Shown here: piece after piece, positions 54,372 to 62,062 of the stretch
Layout of the letters: every line of letters begins with the position of its first letter
Position numbering within the stretch: position 1 is the stretch's first letter
NCBI RefSeq assembly: GCF_900104705.1
Contig: NZ_LT629734.1
Location: 1,302,001 to 1,366,000 of the forward strand
Direction of reading: 5' to 3'
Source of the DNA: Agrococcus carbonis
GTDB lineage: Bacteria > Actinomycetota > Actinomycetes > Actinomycetales > Microbacteriaceae
Length of the DNA: 64,000 bases
Made by a program: the position numbers and the translations under genes
The notes under the pieces: model-generated
Databases searched by the model: none
Seen by the model: only the letters and a program-made list of their open reading frames with translations
Told to the model about the DNA's origin: nothing

Positions 54372-55538
54372 TTACCCAGCACCGCCCAGGTACCGCGCGA
54401 GGTTCGCGAGCGACTGCCCGAGCCCCAGCTCGTGGTCGGACTGCGCGATGCCGGCCGGCACCTCGGTCGCCGCGACCGTCACGCGCGTGCCCGCCGCGAC
54501 CGGCTCGAGCCGCCACGTCATGAGCATGTCGCCGGCGAAGCGCTCGTCCTCCGAGTCGAACGTGACCCGCTGCACCACGAGCCGCCCCGGCACGAGCTCG
54601 ACGAACGTCACGCGCGACACATCGGTGTCGGCCGTCGTCTTCGCATCGACCGGTTCGGCGAACCGCAGCTCGACCACGAAGCCGCCGCCCTCGCGCGCAT
54701 CCATGTCGACGATCGAACCGGTCGCGCCCTCGGGCGGCAGCCATGCCGCGAGCGCCGCCGGGTCGAGCAGCGCCCCGTAGACGTCGTCGGCCGCCGCCTC
54801 GATGACGGTCGCCGCGCGGTCGACCCGCCCGTGCTCGCGCGTCGAGCCGTCCGCGGGGTCCGCGTCGCCGTGCGCGATCGCCCGCACCATCGCGCCGAGC
54901 CCGAGCGCGAGGTCGTCGAAGGTGAGCGCCCTGCCGTCGTGGGTGTGGGCGGATGCGCGGGCGCGCGCATCCGTGCCCGTCACGTCGGCCCCGGGGTCGG
55001 TCTCGTCGCCGACCGTGGCGCTGCCGTGCGAGCGCACCGCGGGCACGTGCACGAAGCCGCCGGGCACGTCGAGCCCCGCGACGAGGTAGGCGACGTGGTT
55101 GCAGAGGAAGCGGCCGGCGTCGGCGCTCGCGTCGGCGGGCAGCCCGACAGCGAGCACGGCGCTCACGAGCGCGTCGGCGTCGAAGGCGGATGCGCGGCGG
55201 TCGGGACCGCCCGGGTCGATGCGGGTGGCGCGCGGCTGGTCGCCGGCGTTGTCGGGGATGCGCGCGTCGTCCTCGTTGACCGCCCAGCGCTCGGGCGTGA
55301 TCGCCGAGCGGCCGCCCGCCTCGCCGACCGCGAGCACCGCATCCGGCCGGTGCGCGTCGACGAGCGCGTCAAGCGCCGGGCCGACGGTCGCGAAGGCGAC
55401 CGGCAGGGCGCCTGTGACGAGCTCGATGCCCGGCTGCGGGGCGTCCGCCCAGGCGGCCTTCAGCCGCCGCACCGCCTCGAGGCTCGCGTTCTCGGGGTCG
55501 CCGCCGAAGGGCTCGAAGCCGGTCACGAGGATCTTCAT
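54372..55538 (-). CDS. pcp: Pyroglutamyl peptidase I fused to an SRPBCC domain
   Basis: A 388-residue protein, nearly twice the usual 215 of Pcp. Residues about 1-225 are a pyroglutamyl-peptidase I (C15): TGFEPFGGDPENASLEAV, E83 in ITPERWAVN, C146 in GRFLCNHVAYLV and H164 in GFVHVPA, so the Glu-Cys-His triad is intact. After a charged linker (about 226-245) the C-terminal 140 residues form an AHSA1/SRPBCC domain (AATVIEAAADDVYGALLDPAALAAWLPPEG, FVELVPGRLVVQRVTF, GTRVTVAATEVPAG). No frameshift separates the two; one ATG precedes both. The pairing may create a ligand-gated or carrier-tethered peptidase, or be a simple gene fusion. ATG 55547 is an alternative start. Confidence 0.88.
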   Translation of the reverse strand: MKILVTGFEPFGGDPENASLEAVRRLKAAWADAPQPGIELVTGALPVAFATVGPALDALVDAHRPDAVLAVGEAGGRSAITPERWAVNEDDARIPDNAGDQPRATRIDPGGPDRRASAFDADALVSAVLAVGLPADASADAGRFLCNHVAYLVAGLDVPGGFVHVPAVRSHGSATVGDETDPGADVTGTDARARASAHTHDGRALTFDDLALGLGAMVRAIAHGDADPADGSTREHGRVDRAATVIEAAADDVYGALLDPAALAAWLPPEGATGSIVDMDAREGGGFVVELRFAEPVDAKTTADTDVSRVTFVELVPGRLVVQRVTFDSEDERFAGDMLMTWRLEPVAAGTRVTVAATEVPAGIAQSDHELGLGQSLANLARYLGGAG

Positions 55539-55625
55539 GGCGCCCATCCTGCACCCCCGGCGTGAACGGGGGCAGGCCGCGTCGCCGCGTCGCCGGGCGG
55601 GCCCGCGGCACGGCAGGATGGTGCG

Positions 55626-56681
55626 ATGACCATCGCAGGCCTCGACATCGGTGGCACCAAGATCGCGGCGGTGGCGCTGCGGGCGCCCCTCGGCGGTGCC
55701 CCCGGCGGTGCCCCCGGCGGTGCGCCCCGCACTGAGGCCGACGTGCTCGTCCGCACCCACGCGCCGCACCGCATCCAGGGGCCCGAGTCGCTCGTCGACG
55801 CCGTCGCGGCATGCGTGCGTGAGCTCGACGAGCACCTCGCCGCGACCGGGCAGTCGCCGGTGTCGGCGGTCGGGCTCGCGATCGCCGCGTGGATGACCCG
55901 CGACCGCGAGACCGTCGTATGGGCGGCGCACCTCGGCGTGCGCGACTTCGCGCTGCGCGCCGCGCTCGAGGCGCGCCTCGGCATGCCGGTCACGCTCGAC
56001 AACGACGCGAACGGCTACCTGCTCGGCGAGGCGGCGATGGGGGCGGCGGCGGATGCGTCGTCGTCGATCCTGATCGCGCTCGGCACGGGCGTGGGGGGCG
56101 CGTACATCGAGGGCGAGCGGCCGCTGCTGGGCGCGCACGGGCTCGGGGGCGAGCTGGGGCACGTGACCGTCGACGAGTCGGGGCCGGTGTGCTCGTGCAC
56201 GGCGCGCGGCTGCATCGAGTCGTACGCGGGCGGCAATGCGCTCGCGCGCGACGCGGCGGGGGTGCCGGCCGCGGTCGCGCTCGCCGCGGCGGAGGCGGCG
56301 CGCACGGCCGAGGCGGCGGATGCGTCGGCGGGCGCGCGACCCGAGGCACCGTCGGGCGCGATCGCGGGCGCGCGACCCACCGCGGTGCACCTCGCCGCGG
56401 CGGCGCGTGCCGGCGATGCCGAGGCGCTCGCGGTGATGGAGCGCGCGGGCTGGGCTGTTGCGGCAGGGCTGCGGCGGCTGCTCCCCGCGTTCGACCCCGA
56501 GGTCGTCGTGCTCGGCGGTCGCGTGCTGCTGTCGTGCGCCGACCTGCTGCTGCCGGTGATCGAGCGAGAGCTCGCTGAGCACGTGCCGCTGCAGGCGGTG
56601 CCGCAGCCGCGACGGCTCGAGCTCGCGCGGCTCGGCGATCACGCGGCGGCGATCGGCGCGGCGGTGCTCGCCTCACGCTGA
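55626..56681 (+). CDS. ROK-family sugar kinase/regulator (glucokinase-like)
   Basis: A 351-residue ROK protein. It has an ATP-binding loop at the N terminus (GLDIGGTKIAAVAL), LDNDANGYLLGEA with the catalytic aspartate, ALGTGVGGAYIEG and GELGHVTVDESG, and the zinc-binding CSCTARGCIESYAGG (C-X-C-X4-C-like). There is no N-terminal helix-turn-helix, so it is a kinase rather than a repressor. Residues about 24-36 are a short (GGAP)3 repeat from tandem 12-base units; a second Ala-rich insertion lies at 215-245. The likely substrate is glucose or a related hexose. Confidence 0.9.
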   Translation: MTIAGLDIGGTKIAAVALRAPLGGAPGGAPGGAPRTEADVLVRTHAPHRIQGPESLVDAVAACVRELDEHLAATGQSPVSAVGLAIAAWMTRDRETVVWAAHLGVRDFALRAALEARLGMPVTLDNDANGYLLGEAAMGAAADASSSILIALGTGVGGAYIEGERPLLGAHGLGGELGHVTVDESGPVCSCTARGCIESYAGGNALARDAAGVPAAVALAAAEAARTAEAADASAGARPEAPSGAIAGARPTAVHLAAAARAGDAEALAVMERAGWAVAAGLRRLLPAFDPEVVVLGGRVLLSCADLLLPVIERELAEHVPLQAVPQPRRLELARLGDHAAAIGAAVLASR

Positions 56682-56700
56682 CTCGCCTCGCGGAACGGGC

Positions 56701-56735
56701 GAGAGCGCCCTCCGGCGAACCGGGAGGGCGCTCTC
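56701..56735. terminator. Bidirectional hairpin between ROK and helicase genes
   Basis: GAGAGCGCCCTCC pairs perfectly with GGAGGGCGCTCTC (56723-56735), a 13-bp stem with a 9-base loop. It serves both convergent genes. Confidence 0.8.
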
Positions 56736-56756
56736 GACGTGACCTGGCTGTGCGTC

Positions 56757-58382
56757 TCAGCCCTGGGGGCGCGACGCGCGACGCGAGCCGCGCTGCCCGC
56801 CCGAGCGGGCGGGCTGGCCGCCCTGCATCGAGCCGCCGCCCGTCGACGACCACGCGACCGACGAGCCGCCGCGCGGGGCCGCGGCGCGAGCGCCGCCCTG
56901 GCCGCGCGACGACTGGCCCTGACGCGCGCCGCCCCGGCCGCCGCCGCGCGGCGCCTCGCCGGCGACACCCGAGCGCTTCGCCTTGACCTCGGGGCGACCC
57001 GAGCGATCCTTCTTCGGGCGCTCCGAGCGAGCGGCACCCGAGTCGGCGCCGTGCGCACCGGAGCCGGCGACGCCCTCGCGCGCCGAGCGCTTCCGGCGCG
57101 CGTTCGCGCCCTGCGAGCGACCGCCGCCGCGCTGCTGCGGCAGCTCGTTGCCCGAGCCCGGGCCGCCGGGGACCGGCGCCACGTGCGGGGCGTACGGACC
57201 CACGAGCGCATCCACCGCATCCGACGCGGCCACGACGGCCTGCGGCTGCACGGTGATCTCTGCCTTGCGGAGCAGCGCCATGGTGTCGCGGCGCTGCGCG
57301 GGCAGCATCACCGTGACGACGTCGCCCTCCGAGCCGGCGCGCGCGGTGCGGCCGGAGCGGTGCAGGTAGGCCTTGTGCTCCATGGGCGGGTCGACGTGCA
57401 CGACGAGCTCGACGTTGTCGACGTGCACGCCGCGGGCGGCGACGTCGGTGGCGACAAGCACGCGCACCGAGCCGTCCGAGAAGGCGGCGAGGTTGCGGTC
57501 GCGGGCGTTCTGCGACAGGTTGCCGTGCAGGTCGACGGCCGGGATGCCCGACGCGGTGAGCTGCTTGGCGAGCTTCTTCGCCTGGTGCTTGGTGCGGGTG
57601 AAGAGGATGCGGCGGCCCATGCCCGACGCGAGGCGGCGCACGAGCAGCATCTTGTCGTCCGGCGCCACCTCGAACAGGTGGTGCGTCATCGCGGCGACGG
57701 GCGAGTGCGCCTCGTCGACCGAGTGGAGCACCTCGTTCTGCAGGAAGCGCTTGACGAGCTTGTCCACGCCGTTGTCGAGCGTGGCCGAGAAGAGCAGGCG
57801 CTGGCCCGACTTCGGGGTCTTGTCGAGGATCTTCGTGACGACCGGGAGGAAGCCGAGGTCGGCCATGTGGTCGGCCTCGTCGATCACGGTCATCTCGATC
57901 GCCTCGAGCGAGGCGATGCCCTGCTGCATGAGGTCGTCGAGGCGGCCGGGGCACGCGACGACGATGTCGACGCCGTTGCGCAGCGCGGTCTCCTGCGGGC
58001 GCTGCGAGACGCCGCCGAAGATCGTCGTGACGGTGAGCCCGGCGGCCTTCGCGAGCGGGGCGATCTCGGCAGCGATCTGGGTCGCGAGCTCACGCGTGGG
58101 AGCGAGCACGAGGCCGAGCGGCAGGCCCTTGCGACGGCCGCCGCCCGCGAGGTCGCCGGAGAGGCGCGCGACGAGCGGGATCGAGAACGCGAGCGTCTTG
58201 CCCGAACCGGTCTTGCCGCGGCCGAGCACGTCGCGGCCCGCGAGCGTGTCGGGCAGCGTGTCGGCCTGTATCGGGAAGGGCCGCGGGCGGTCCATGCCCT
58301 GGAGGGCGGTGACGAGCTTGGCGGGGACGCCGAGCTCGGCGAAGGTCGTGGTGACCTCGGGGGTGGTGATGGTGTCGGTCAA
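56757..58382 (-). CDS. DEAD-box RNA helicase with RGG-rich tail
   Basis: A 541-residue helicase. Motifs in order: Q motif (FAELGVPAKLVTAL...PFPIQADTL), I (GKTGSGKT), Ia (LAPTRELATQ), II (VIDEADHM), III (LLFSATL), IV (ILFTRTKHQ), V (VLVATDVAARGVHVD) and VI (HRSGRTARAG). After about residue 420 the tail is low-complexity, Gly/Arg/Ser/Gln-rich with RGG-type clusters (APRGGGRGGARQGQSSRG), a typical RNA-binding extension. I place the start at TTG 58382 (LTDTITTPEVTTTFAEL), preceded by GAAAGAG; upstream in-frame sequence is not protein-like. Likely ribosome assembly or cold-induced RNA unwinding. Confidence 0.92.
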   Translation of the reverse strand: MTDTITTPEVTTTFAELGVPAKLVTALQGMDRPRPFPIQADTLPDTLAGRDVLGRGKTGSGKTLAFSIPLVARLSGDLAGGGRRKGLPLGLVLAPTRELATQIAAEIAPLAKAAGLTVTTIFGGVSQRPQETALRNGVDIVVACPGRLDDLMQQGIASLEAIEMTVIDEADHMADLGFLPVVTKILDKTPKSGQRLLFSATLDNGVDKLVKRFLQNEVLHSVDEAHSPVAAMTHHLFEVAPDDKMLLVRRLASGMGRRILFTRTKHQAKKLAKQLTASGIPAVDLHGNLSQNARDRNLAAFSDGSVRVLVATDVAARGVHVDNVELVVHVDPPMEHKAYLHRSGRTARAGSEGDVVTVMLPAQRRDTMALLRKAEITVQPQAVVAASDAVDALVGPYAPHVAPVPGGPGSGNELPQQRGGGRSQGANARRKRSAREGVAGSGAHGADSGAARSERPKKDRSGRPEVKAKRSGVAGEAPRGGGRGGARQGQSSRGQGGARAAAPRGGSSVAWSSTGGGSMQGGQPARSGGQRGSRRASRPQG

Positions 58383-58697
58383 GAGTGGCTCTTTCTGTGA
58401 GCATGCGCGCGCATCCCGGTGCCGCGCACAGCGGTGCGGGGCCTTCTTGGTGGGATGCGTCGACGCGATTCGGCGAGCGCGAGGATTCGCGATCGTTCGC
58501 CGTGGAAGGTTCATCGACACGCGGCCTTCGGAGGGCCGGGTGGAGAGAGGAGCGTTCAACGACGCAGGTGAGGGGCGGCGACGCCCGGCTCACGCAGTGC
58601 CCCCATGCTAGCAGGCGGGGTCTGACAGCGCTCGGCGTTCGCTCGGCAGGCGGTCAGACCCCGGCGATACGGTCGCCGTCGACGGAAGGACGCTCCC
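58383..58697. other. Divergent intergenic region between helicase and P450 genes
   Basis: 315 bases with no convincing gene. It should contain the promoters of both neighbours and the helicase 5' leader. The only clear structure is the inverted repeat at 58617-58662. Confidence 0.5.
58617..58662. promoter_or_regulatory. 10-bp inverted repeat upstream of the P450 gene
   Basis: GGGGTCTGAC (58617-58626) and GTCAGACCCC (58653-58662) are perfectly complementary, separated by 26 bases that include a direct repeat of CGCTCGGC/CGCTCGGC type. The right arm ends 35 bases before the P450 start. It could be a regulator binding site or a leader hairpin. Confidence 0.5.
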
Positions 58698-60020
58698 ATG
58701 ACGACTGCCCGCACCGACCTCCGCCCCGCCGGCGACGACACCCTGACGTTCCTGGCGCGCGGCTACGACTTCGGCCGCCACATCTGGCGCCGCGCCCGCA
58801 GCGCGACCGCGCGCGCCGTGCCGCTGCGACTGCTCGGCGGCGACTCGCTGCTCGTGCGCGGCGCCGACGGCGTCGAGCTCTTCTACGACCCCGAGCGCGT
58901 GGAGCGGCACGGCGCGATGCCCGCCTTCATCCAGGAGACGCTCTTCGGCCACGACTCGGTGCACTCGCTCGACGGCGCCGAGCACCTGCACCGCAAGCAG
59001 ACGTTCCTGCAGGTGACGTACGACCCCGCGCAGGTCGCGCGGCTCCAGCCGCACCTCGAGCGCGAGTGGGCGGCCGAGCTCGACGCGTGGATCGCCGGCG
59101 GCGAGCGCACCGCCTACGACGCCGCGATCGGCGCGATCGGCCGCGCGATGCAGCGCTGGGCCGGCCTGCCGGGCACGGATGCGGCGAAGACCCGGTGGGC
59201 ACGGCGGCAGGCGCAGATCGTCGACGGGTTCGGCACCCCCTACTCCCCCGAGTTCCTGAAGGCGGCCGCGAACCGCTGGTGGTCGGATCGGCACGCGGCC
59301 GAGCTCATCGAGGCGGTGCGCGCGGGCACGCTCGAGGCGGCCGCCGGCACGGCGCTGCACGCGTGGGCGTGGCACCGCGAGGCCGACGGCGAGCTGCTGC
59401 CGGCGAAGCTCGCGGGCATCGAGCTGCAGAACTCGTTCCGGCCGGCGATCGCCGTCTCGCGCTTCGTGGCGTTCGCGGCGAAGGAGCTGCACGACCGGCC
59501 CGAGTGGCGCGCCCGCATCGCCGCGGAGACGACGGAGCGCGGCAGCCTCGCCGGAGGGCCGCTCGCGAGCGCGTTCGCGCAGGAGGTGCGTCGCACCGCG
59601 CCGTTCGTGCCGATGCTGCCGGCGACGGCGACGACCGACATCGAGCTCGACGGCGAGCGGCTCGAGGCGGGCGGCCGCGTGCTCCTCGACATCCTCGGCA
59701 CGAACACCGACCGTGAGTCGTGGGAGCGCGCGCACGAGTTCGACCCCGAGCGCTTCGTCGGCCGCGACGACTGGGAGTCGATCGACGCGTTCGTGCCGCA
59801 GGGCGGCGGCCACCCCACGACCGGCCACCGCTGCCCGGGCGAGGAGATCGCGGTGGCGTGCCTCGCCGCGGCGATCGCGGCGATGAGCGACCCGCGCGTG
59901 ACGATCCTCGGCGAGGGCCTCGAGGTGAACCGGCGCCGCCTGCCCACGAAGCCCGCGTCCGGCGGCCTCGTCCGCAGCGCATCCGCCCCCGCGTCGGCCG
60001 CGCGCTGCCCCTTCCACTGA
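58698..60020 (+). CDS. CYP152-family cytochrome P450 (fatty-acid peroxygenase/decarboxylase, OleT-like)
   Basis: A 440-residue P450 of the CYP152 peroxygenase clade, which uses hydrogen peroxide instead of a reductase. Diagnostic features are R248-P249 in QNSFRPAIAVSRF, in the I-helix position where other P450s have an acid-alcohol pair, and heme-ligand C379 in GHRCPGEE preceded by FVPQGGG. At the active-site position that is Gln85 in the hydroxylase P450-BSbeta and His85 in the decarboxylase OleT, this protein has H89 (TLFGHDSVHSLDG), six residues after F83. It could therefore make terminal alkenes or hydroxy fatty acids. No redox-partner gene is adjacent, consistent with peroxygenase chemistry. 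Confidence 0.88.
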   Translation: MTTARTDLRPAGDDTLTFLARGYDFGRHIWRRARSATARAVPLRLLGGDSLLVRGADGVELFYDPERVERHGAMPAFIQETLFGHDSVHSLDGAEHLHRKQTFLQVTYDPAQVARLQPHLEREWAAELDAWIAGGERTAYDAAIGAIGRAMQRWAGLPGTDAAKTRWARRQAQIVDGFGTPYSPEFLKAAANRWWSDRHAAELIEAVRAGTLEAAAGTALHAWAWHREADGELLPAKLAGIELQNSFRPAIAVSRFVAFAAKELHDRPEWRARIAAETTERGSLAGGPLASAFAQEVRRTAPFVPMLPATATTDIELDGERLEAGGRVLLDILGTNTDRESWERAHEFDPERFVGRDDWESIDAFVPQGGGHPTTGHRCPGEEIAVACLAAAIAAMSDPRVTILGEGLEVNRRRLPTKPASGGLVRSASAPASAARCPFH

Positions 60021-60061
60021 TCGCGCGGTGCGCCCGGCCACCCCGCAGGGCGCACCGGCTG

Positions 60062-60358
60062 GTGGTCGGCTGCACCATGGTGCTGGCTGGGGTGGCGGGC
60101 TTCGGCGCACGCGTCTTCCCAGCGTTCCGCTCGGCGCGCGACACCGGCGACGACCCGTGGTCGCTGCTGTTCCTCGGCGCGAGCGGCTCAGGACTCGAGC
60201 TCGCGATGGTGGTCGCCCTCATCGCGCTCGTGCCCGTCGGGCTCGTGCTCGGCTGGCTCGGCTACCGGCGCCTCACCGACGACGGTCCGTCGCTCGCCGG
60301 CGTGCACGTCTCGAACTCGCCGAACGCCGTGATCGGGCGACTCGACTCCGGCGGCTGA
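60062..60358 (+). CDS. Small hypothetical membrane protein
   Basis: About 98 residues (93 from ATG 60077). Two hydrophobic segments (LVVGCTMVLAGVAGFGARVF and LELAMVVALIALVPVGLVLGWLGY) flank a short polar loop (RSARDTGDDPWS), giving a two-helix hairpin. It follows the P450 gene by about 40-55 bases on the same strand and could be co-transcribed. The start is uncertain: GTG 60062 or ATG 60077. No family recognised. Confidence 0.55.
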   Translation: MVGCTMVLAGVAGFGARVFPAFRSARDTGDDPWSLLFLGASGSGLELAMVVALIALVPVGLVLGWLGYRRLTDDGPSLAGVHVSNSPNAVIGRLDSGG

Positions 60359-60374
60359 CGCCCGCCCGGATCGA

Positions 60375-61799
60375 TCACCCGACGACCGCGCGCCGCCGGA
60401 ACGCCCGCCCGGAGACGATCTCTGCCTCGAGCCCTTCCAGCGTGCGCCCGCGCGTCTCGGGCACCTGGGTGGCGATGAACGCGAGCGCGACCGCGCCGAC
60501 GGCCGCGAAGAGGAAGAACGCACCCGTCAGCCCGACCGCCGCGAGCAGCGACGGGAACGCGAGCGCGAGCGCGCCGTTGGCGAGCCAGTGCGCGAAGACG
60601 GCGACGCCGATGCCGAGGCCGCGGATGTGGAGCGGGAAGATCTCCGACAGGTAGACCCACGTGGCGACGTTGAGGAACGTCTGCATCGAGCCGACGAAGG
60701 CGACCACGAGCGCGAGGATCACGAACGGGCGGATGGGGTTCCCCGGCTCGAGCACGACCGACGCGACGCCGATGAGCAGGTGGCACAGCGTCGTGAGCGA
60801 GAAGCCGACGAGCAGGGTCGTGCGACGGTCGATGCGATCCATCATCGCGAGCGCCACGACGCCGCCGACCACCGCGATCACACCCGGCGCGATGTTGGCG
60901 ATGAGCGCCGCCGACTCGGAGAAGCCCGACTCGACGAGCACGCTCTGGCCGTAGTACATGATCGCGTTGATGCCGGTGAGCTGCTGGGCGACGCCGACGC
61001 CGATGCCGACGAGCAGGATGCGTCGCAGCCAGCGGCTGCGCAGCACCGCAGAGAGCCCGGCCCGTGCCGCCGGTTCGGCGACGACGCGCTCGATCTGCGC
61101 GAGCTCGGCCTCCGCCCGTTCTGGTGAGCGAACGGTGCGCAGCACCGCGAGCGCGTCGTCGCGCCGACCGCGCTCGGCGAGCCAGCGCGGCGACTCGGGC
61201 ATGCGCAGCATGCCGACGAAGAGTGCGATCGCCGGCAGGCCGCACACCGCGAACATGATGCGCCAGACGCCGTCGAGGTGGCCGAGGGCCGTGCCGAGCA
61301 CCGCGTTCACCACGAACGCCGCGAGCTGCCCCGACACGATCGCCACCTCGTTGCGGCCCGAGAGCGAGCCGCGGATCTCGAAGGGCGCCATCTCGGCGAG
61401 GTACACCGGCACGACGGTGGAGGCGCCGCCGACCGCGAGCCCGAGCAGCACGCGTCCGGCGACGAGCACGGCGAAGCCCGGCGCGAGCACCACCACGAGC
61501 GTGCCGACGAAGAACACGACGGCGAGCGCGACGAGCATCGTGCGCCGGCCCAGCGCATCCGACAGCCGCCCGCCGACGAGCGCGCCGAACGCGGCGGCGA
61601 AGACGAGCGAGCTCGTCACCACGCCCTCGGTGAGCGCGTCGAGCCCGAGCTCGCCGCTCATCGGCCGCAGCGCGCCGTTGATGACGCCGGTGTCGTAGCC
61701 GAACAGCAGCCCGCCGAAGCACGCGACGATCGCGATGACGCCGAGCCGCCGGCGGTGCGGGCCGGGCGTCAGCGGCGGGAGGGGGGCGGAAGCGGGCAT
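60375..61799 (-). CDS. Sugar-porter family MFS transporter
   Basis: A 474-residue symporter with twelve helices. Sugar-porter signatures are present: FGYDTGVINGAL in helix 1, GGRLSDALGRRTMLV (motif A), PVYLAEMAPFEIRGSLSGRNEVAI, PESPRWLAERGR at the end of the first half, QQLTGINAIMYYGQ in helix 7 (substrate site), and VPETRGRTLEGLEAE near the C terminus. It probably imports a pentose or hexose with protons, or a polyol such as inositol. No sugar-metabolism gene is adjacent. Confidence 0.92.
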   Translation of the reverse strand: MPASAPLPPLTPGPHRRRLGVIAIVACFGGLLFGYDTGVINGALRPMSGELGLDALTEGVVTSSLVFAAAFGALVGGRLSDALGRRTMLVALAVVFFVGTLVVVLAPGFAVLVAGRVLLGLAVGGASTVVPVYLAEMAPFEIRGSLSGRNEVAIVSGQLAAFVVNAVLGTALGHLDGVWRIMFAVCGLPAIALFVGMLRMPESPRWLAERGRRDDALAVLRTVRSPERAEAELAQIERVVAEPAARAGLSAVLRSRWLRRILLVGIGVGVAQQLTGINAIMYYGQSVLVESGFSESAALIANIAPGVIAVVGGVVALAMMDRIDRRTTLLVGFSLTTLCHLLIGVASVVLEPGNPIRPFVILALVVAFVGSMQTFLNVATWVYLSEIFPLHIRGLGIGVAVFAHWLANGALALAFPSLLAAVGLTGAFFLFAAVGAVALAFIATQVPETRGRTLEGLEAEIVSGRAFRRRAVVG

Positions 61800-61838
61800 C
61801 GTCCTAGCCTACGAACGCGAACCCGCAGGCGGCCACTC

Positions 61839-62059
61839 GGTCTCGATACGCGGCCTGCGGCCGCTACTCGACCAGCGAGGAGCGGCGGCAGTCGGTCTCG
61901 ATACGCGGCCTGCGGCCGCTACTCGACCAGCAAGGAGCGGCGGCAGTCGGTCCCGATACGCGGCCTGCGGCCGCTCCTCGACCAGCGAGGGCGCCCGACC
62001 AGCGAGGCGCCGCATCACGCTCGTCGAGTAGCCCCGCAGGGGCGTATCGAGACGACCAG
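61839..62059. repeat. REP-like repeat cluster, copy 6 (three 55-bp tandem units)
   Basis: GGTCTCGATACGCGGCCTGC... begins at 61839, 61894 and 61949 with a period of 55 bases, differing at only a few positions. A fourth unit in inverse sense (TCGAGTAGCCCCGCAGGGGC) ends at 62059. It fills the space between the MFS gene start and the clpB stop. Confidence 0.85.
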
Positions 62060-62062
62060 CCG

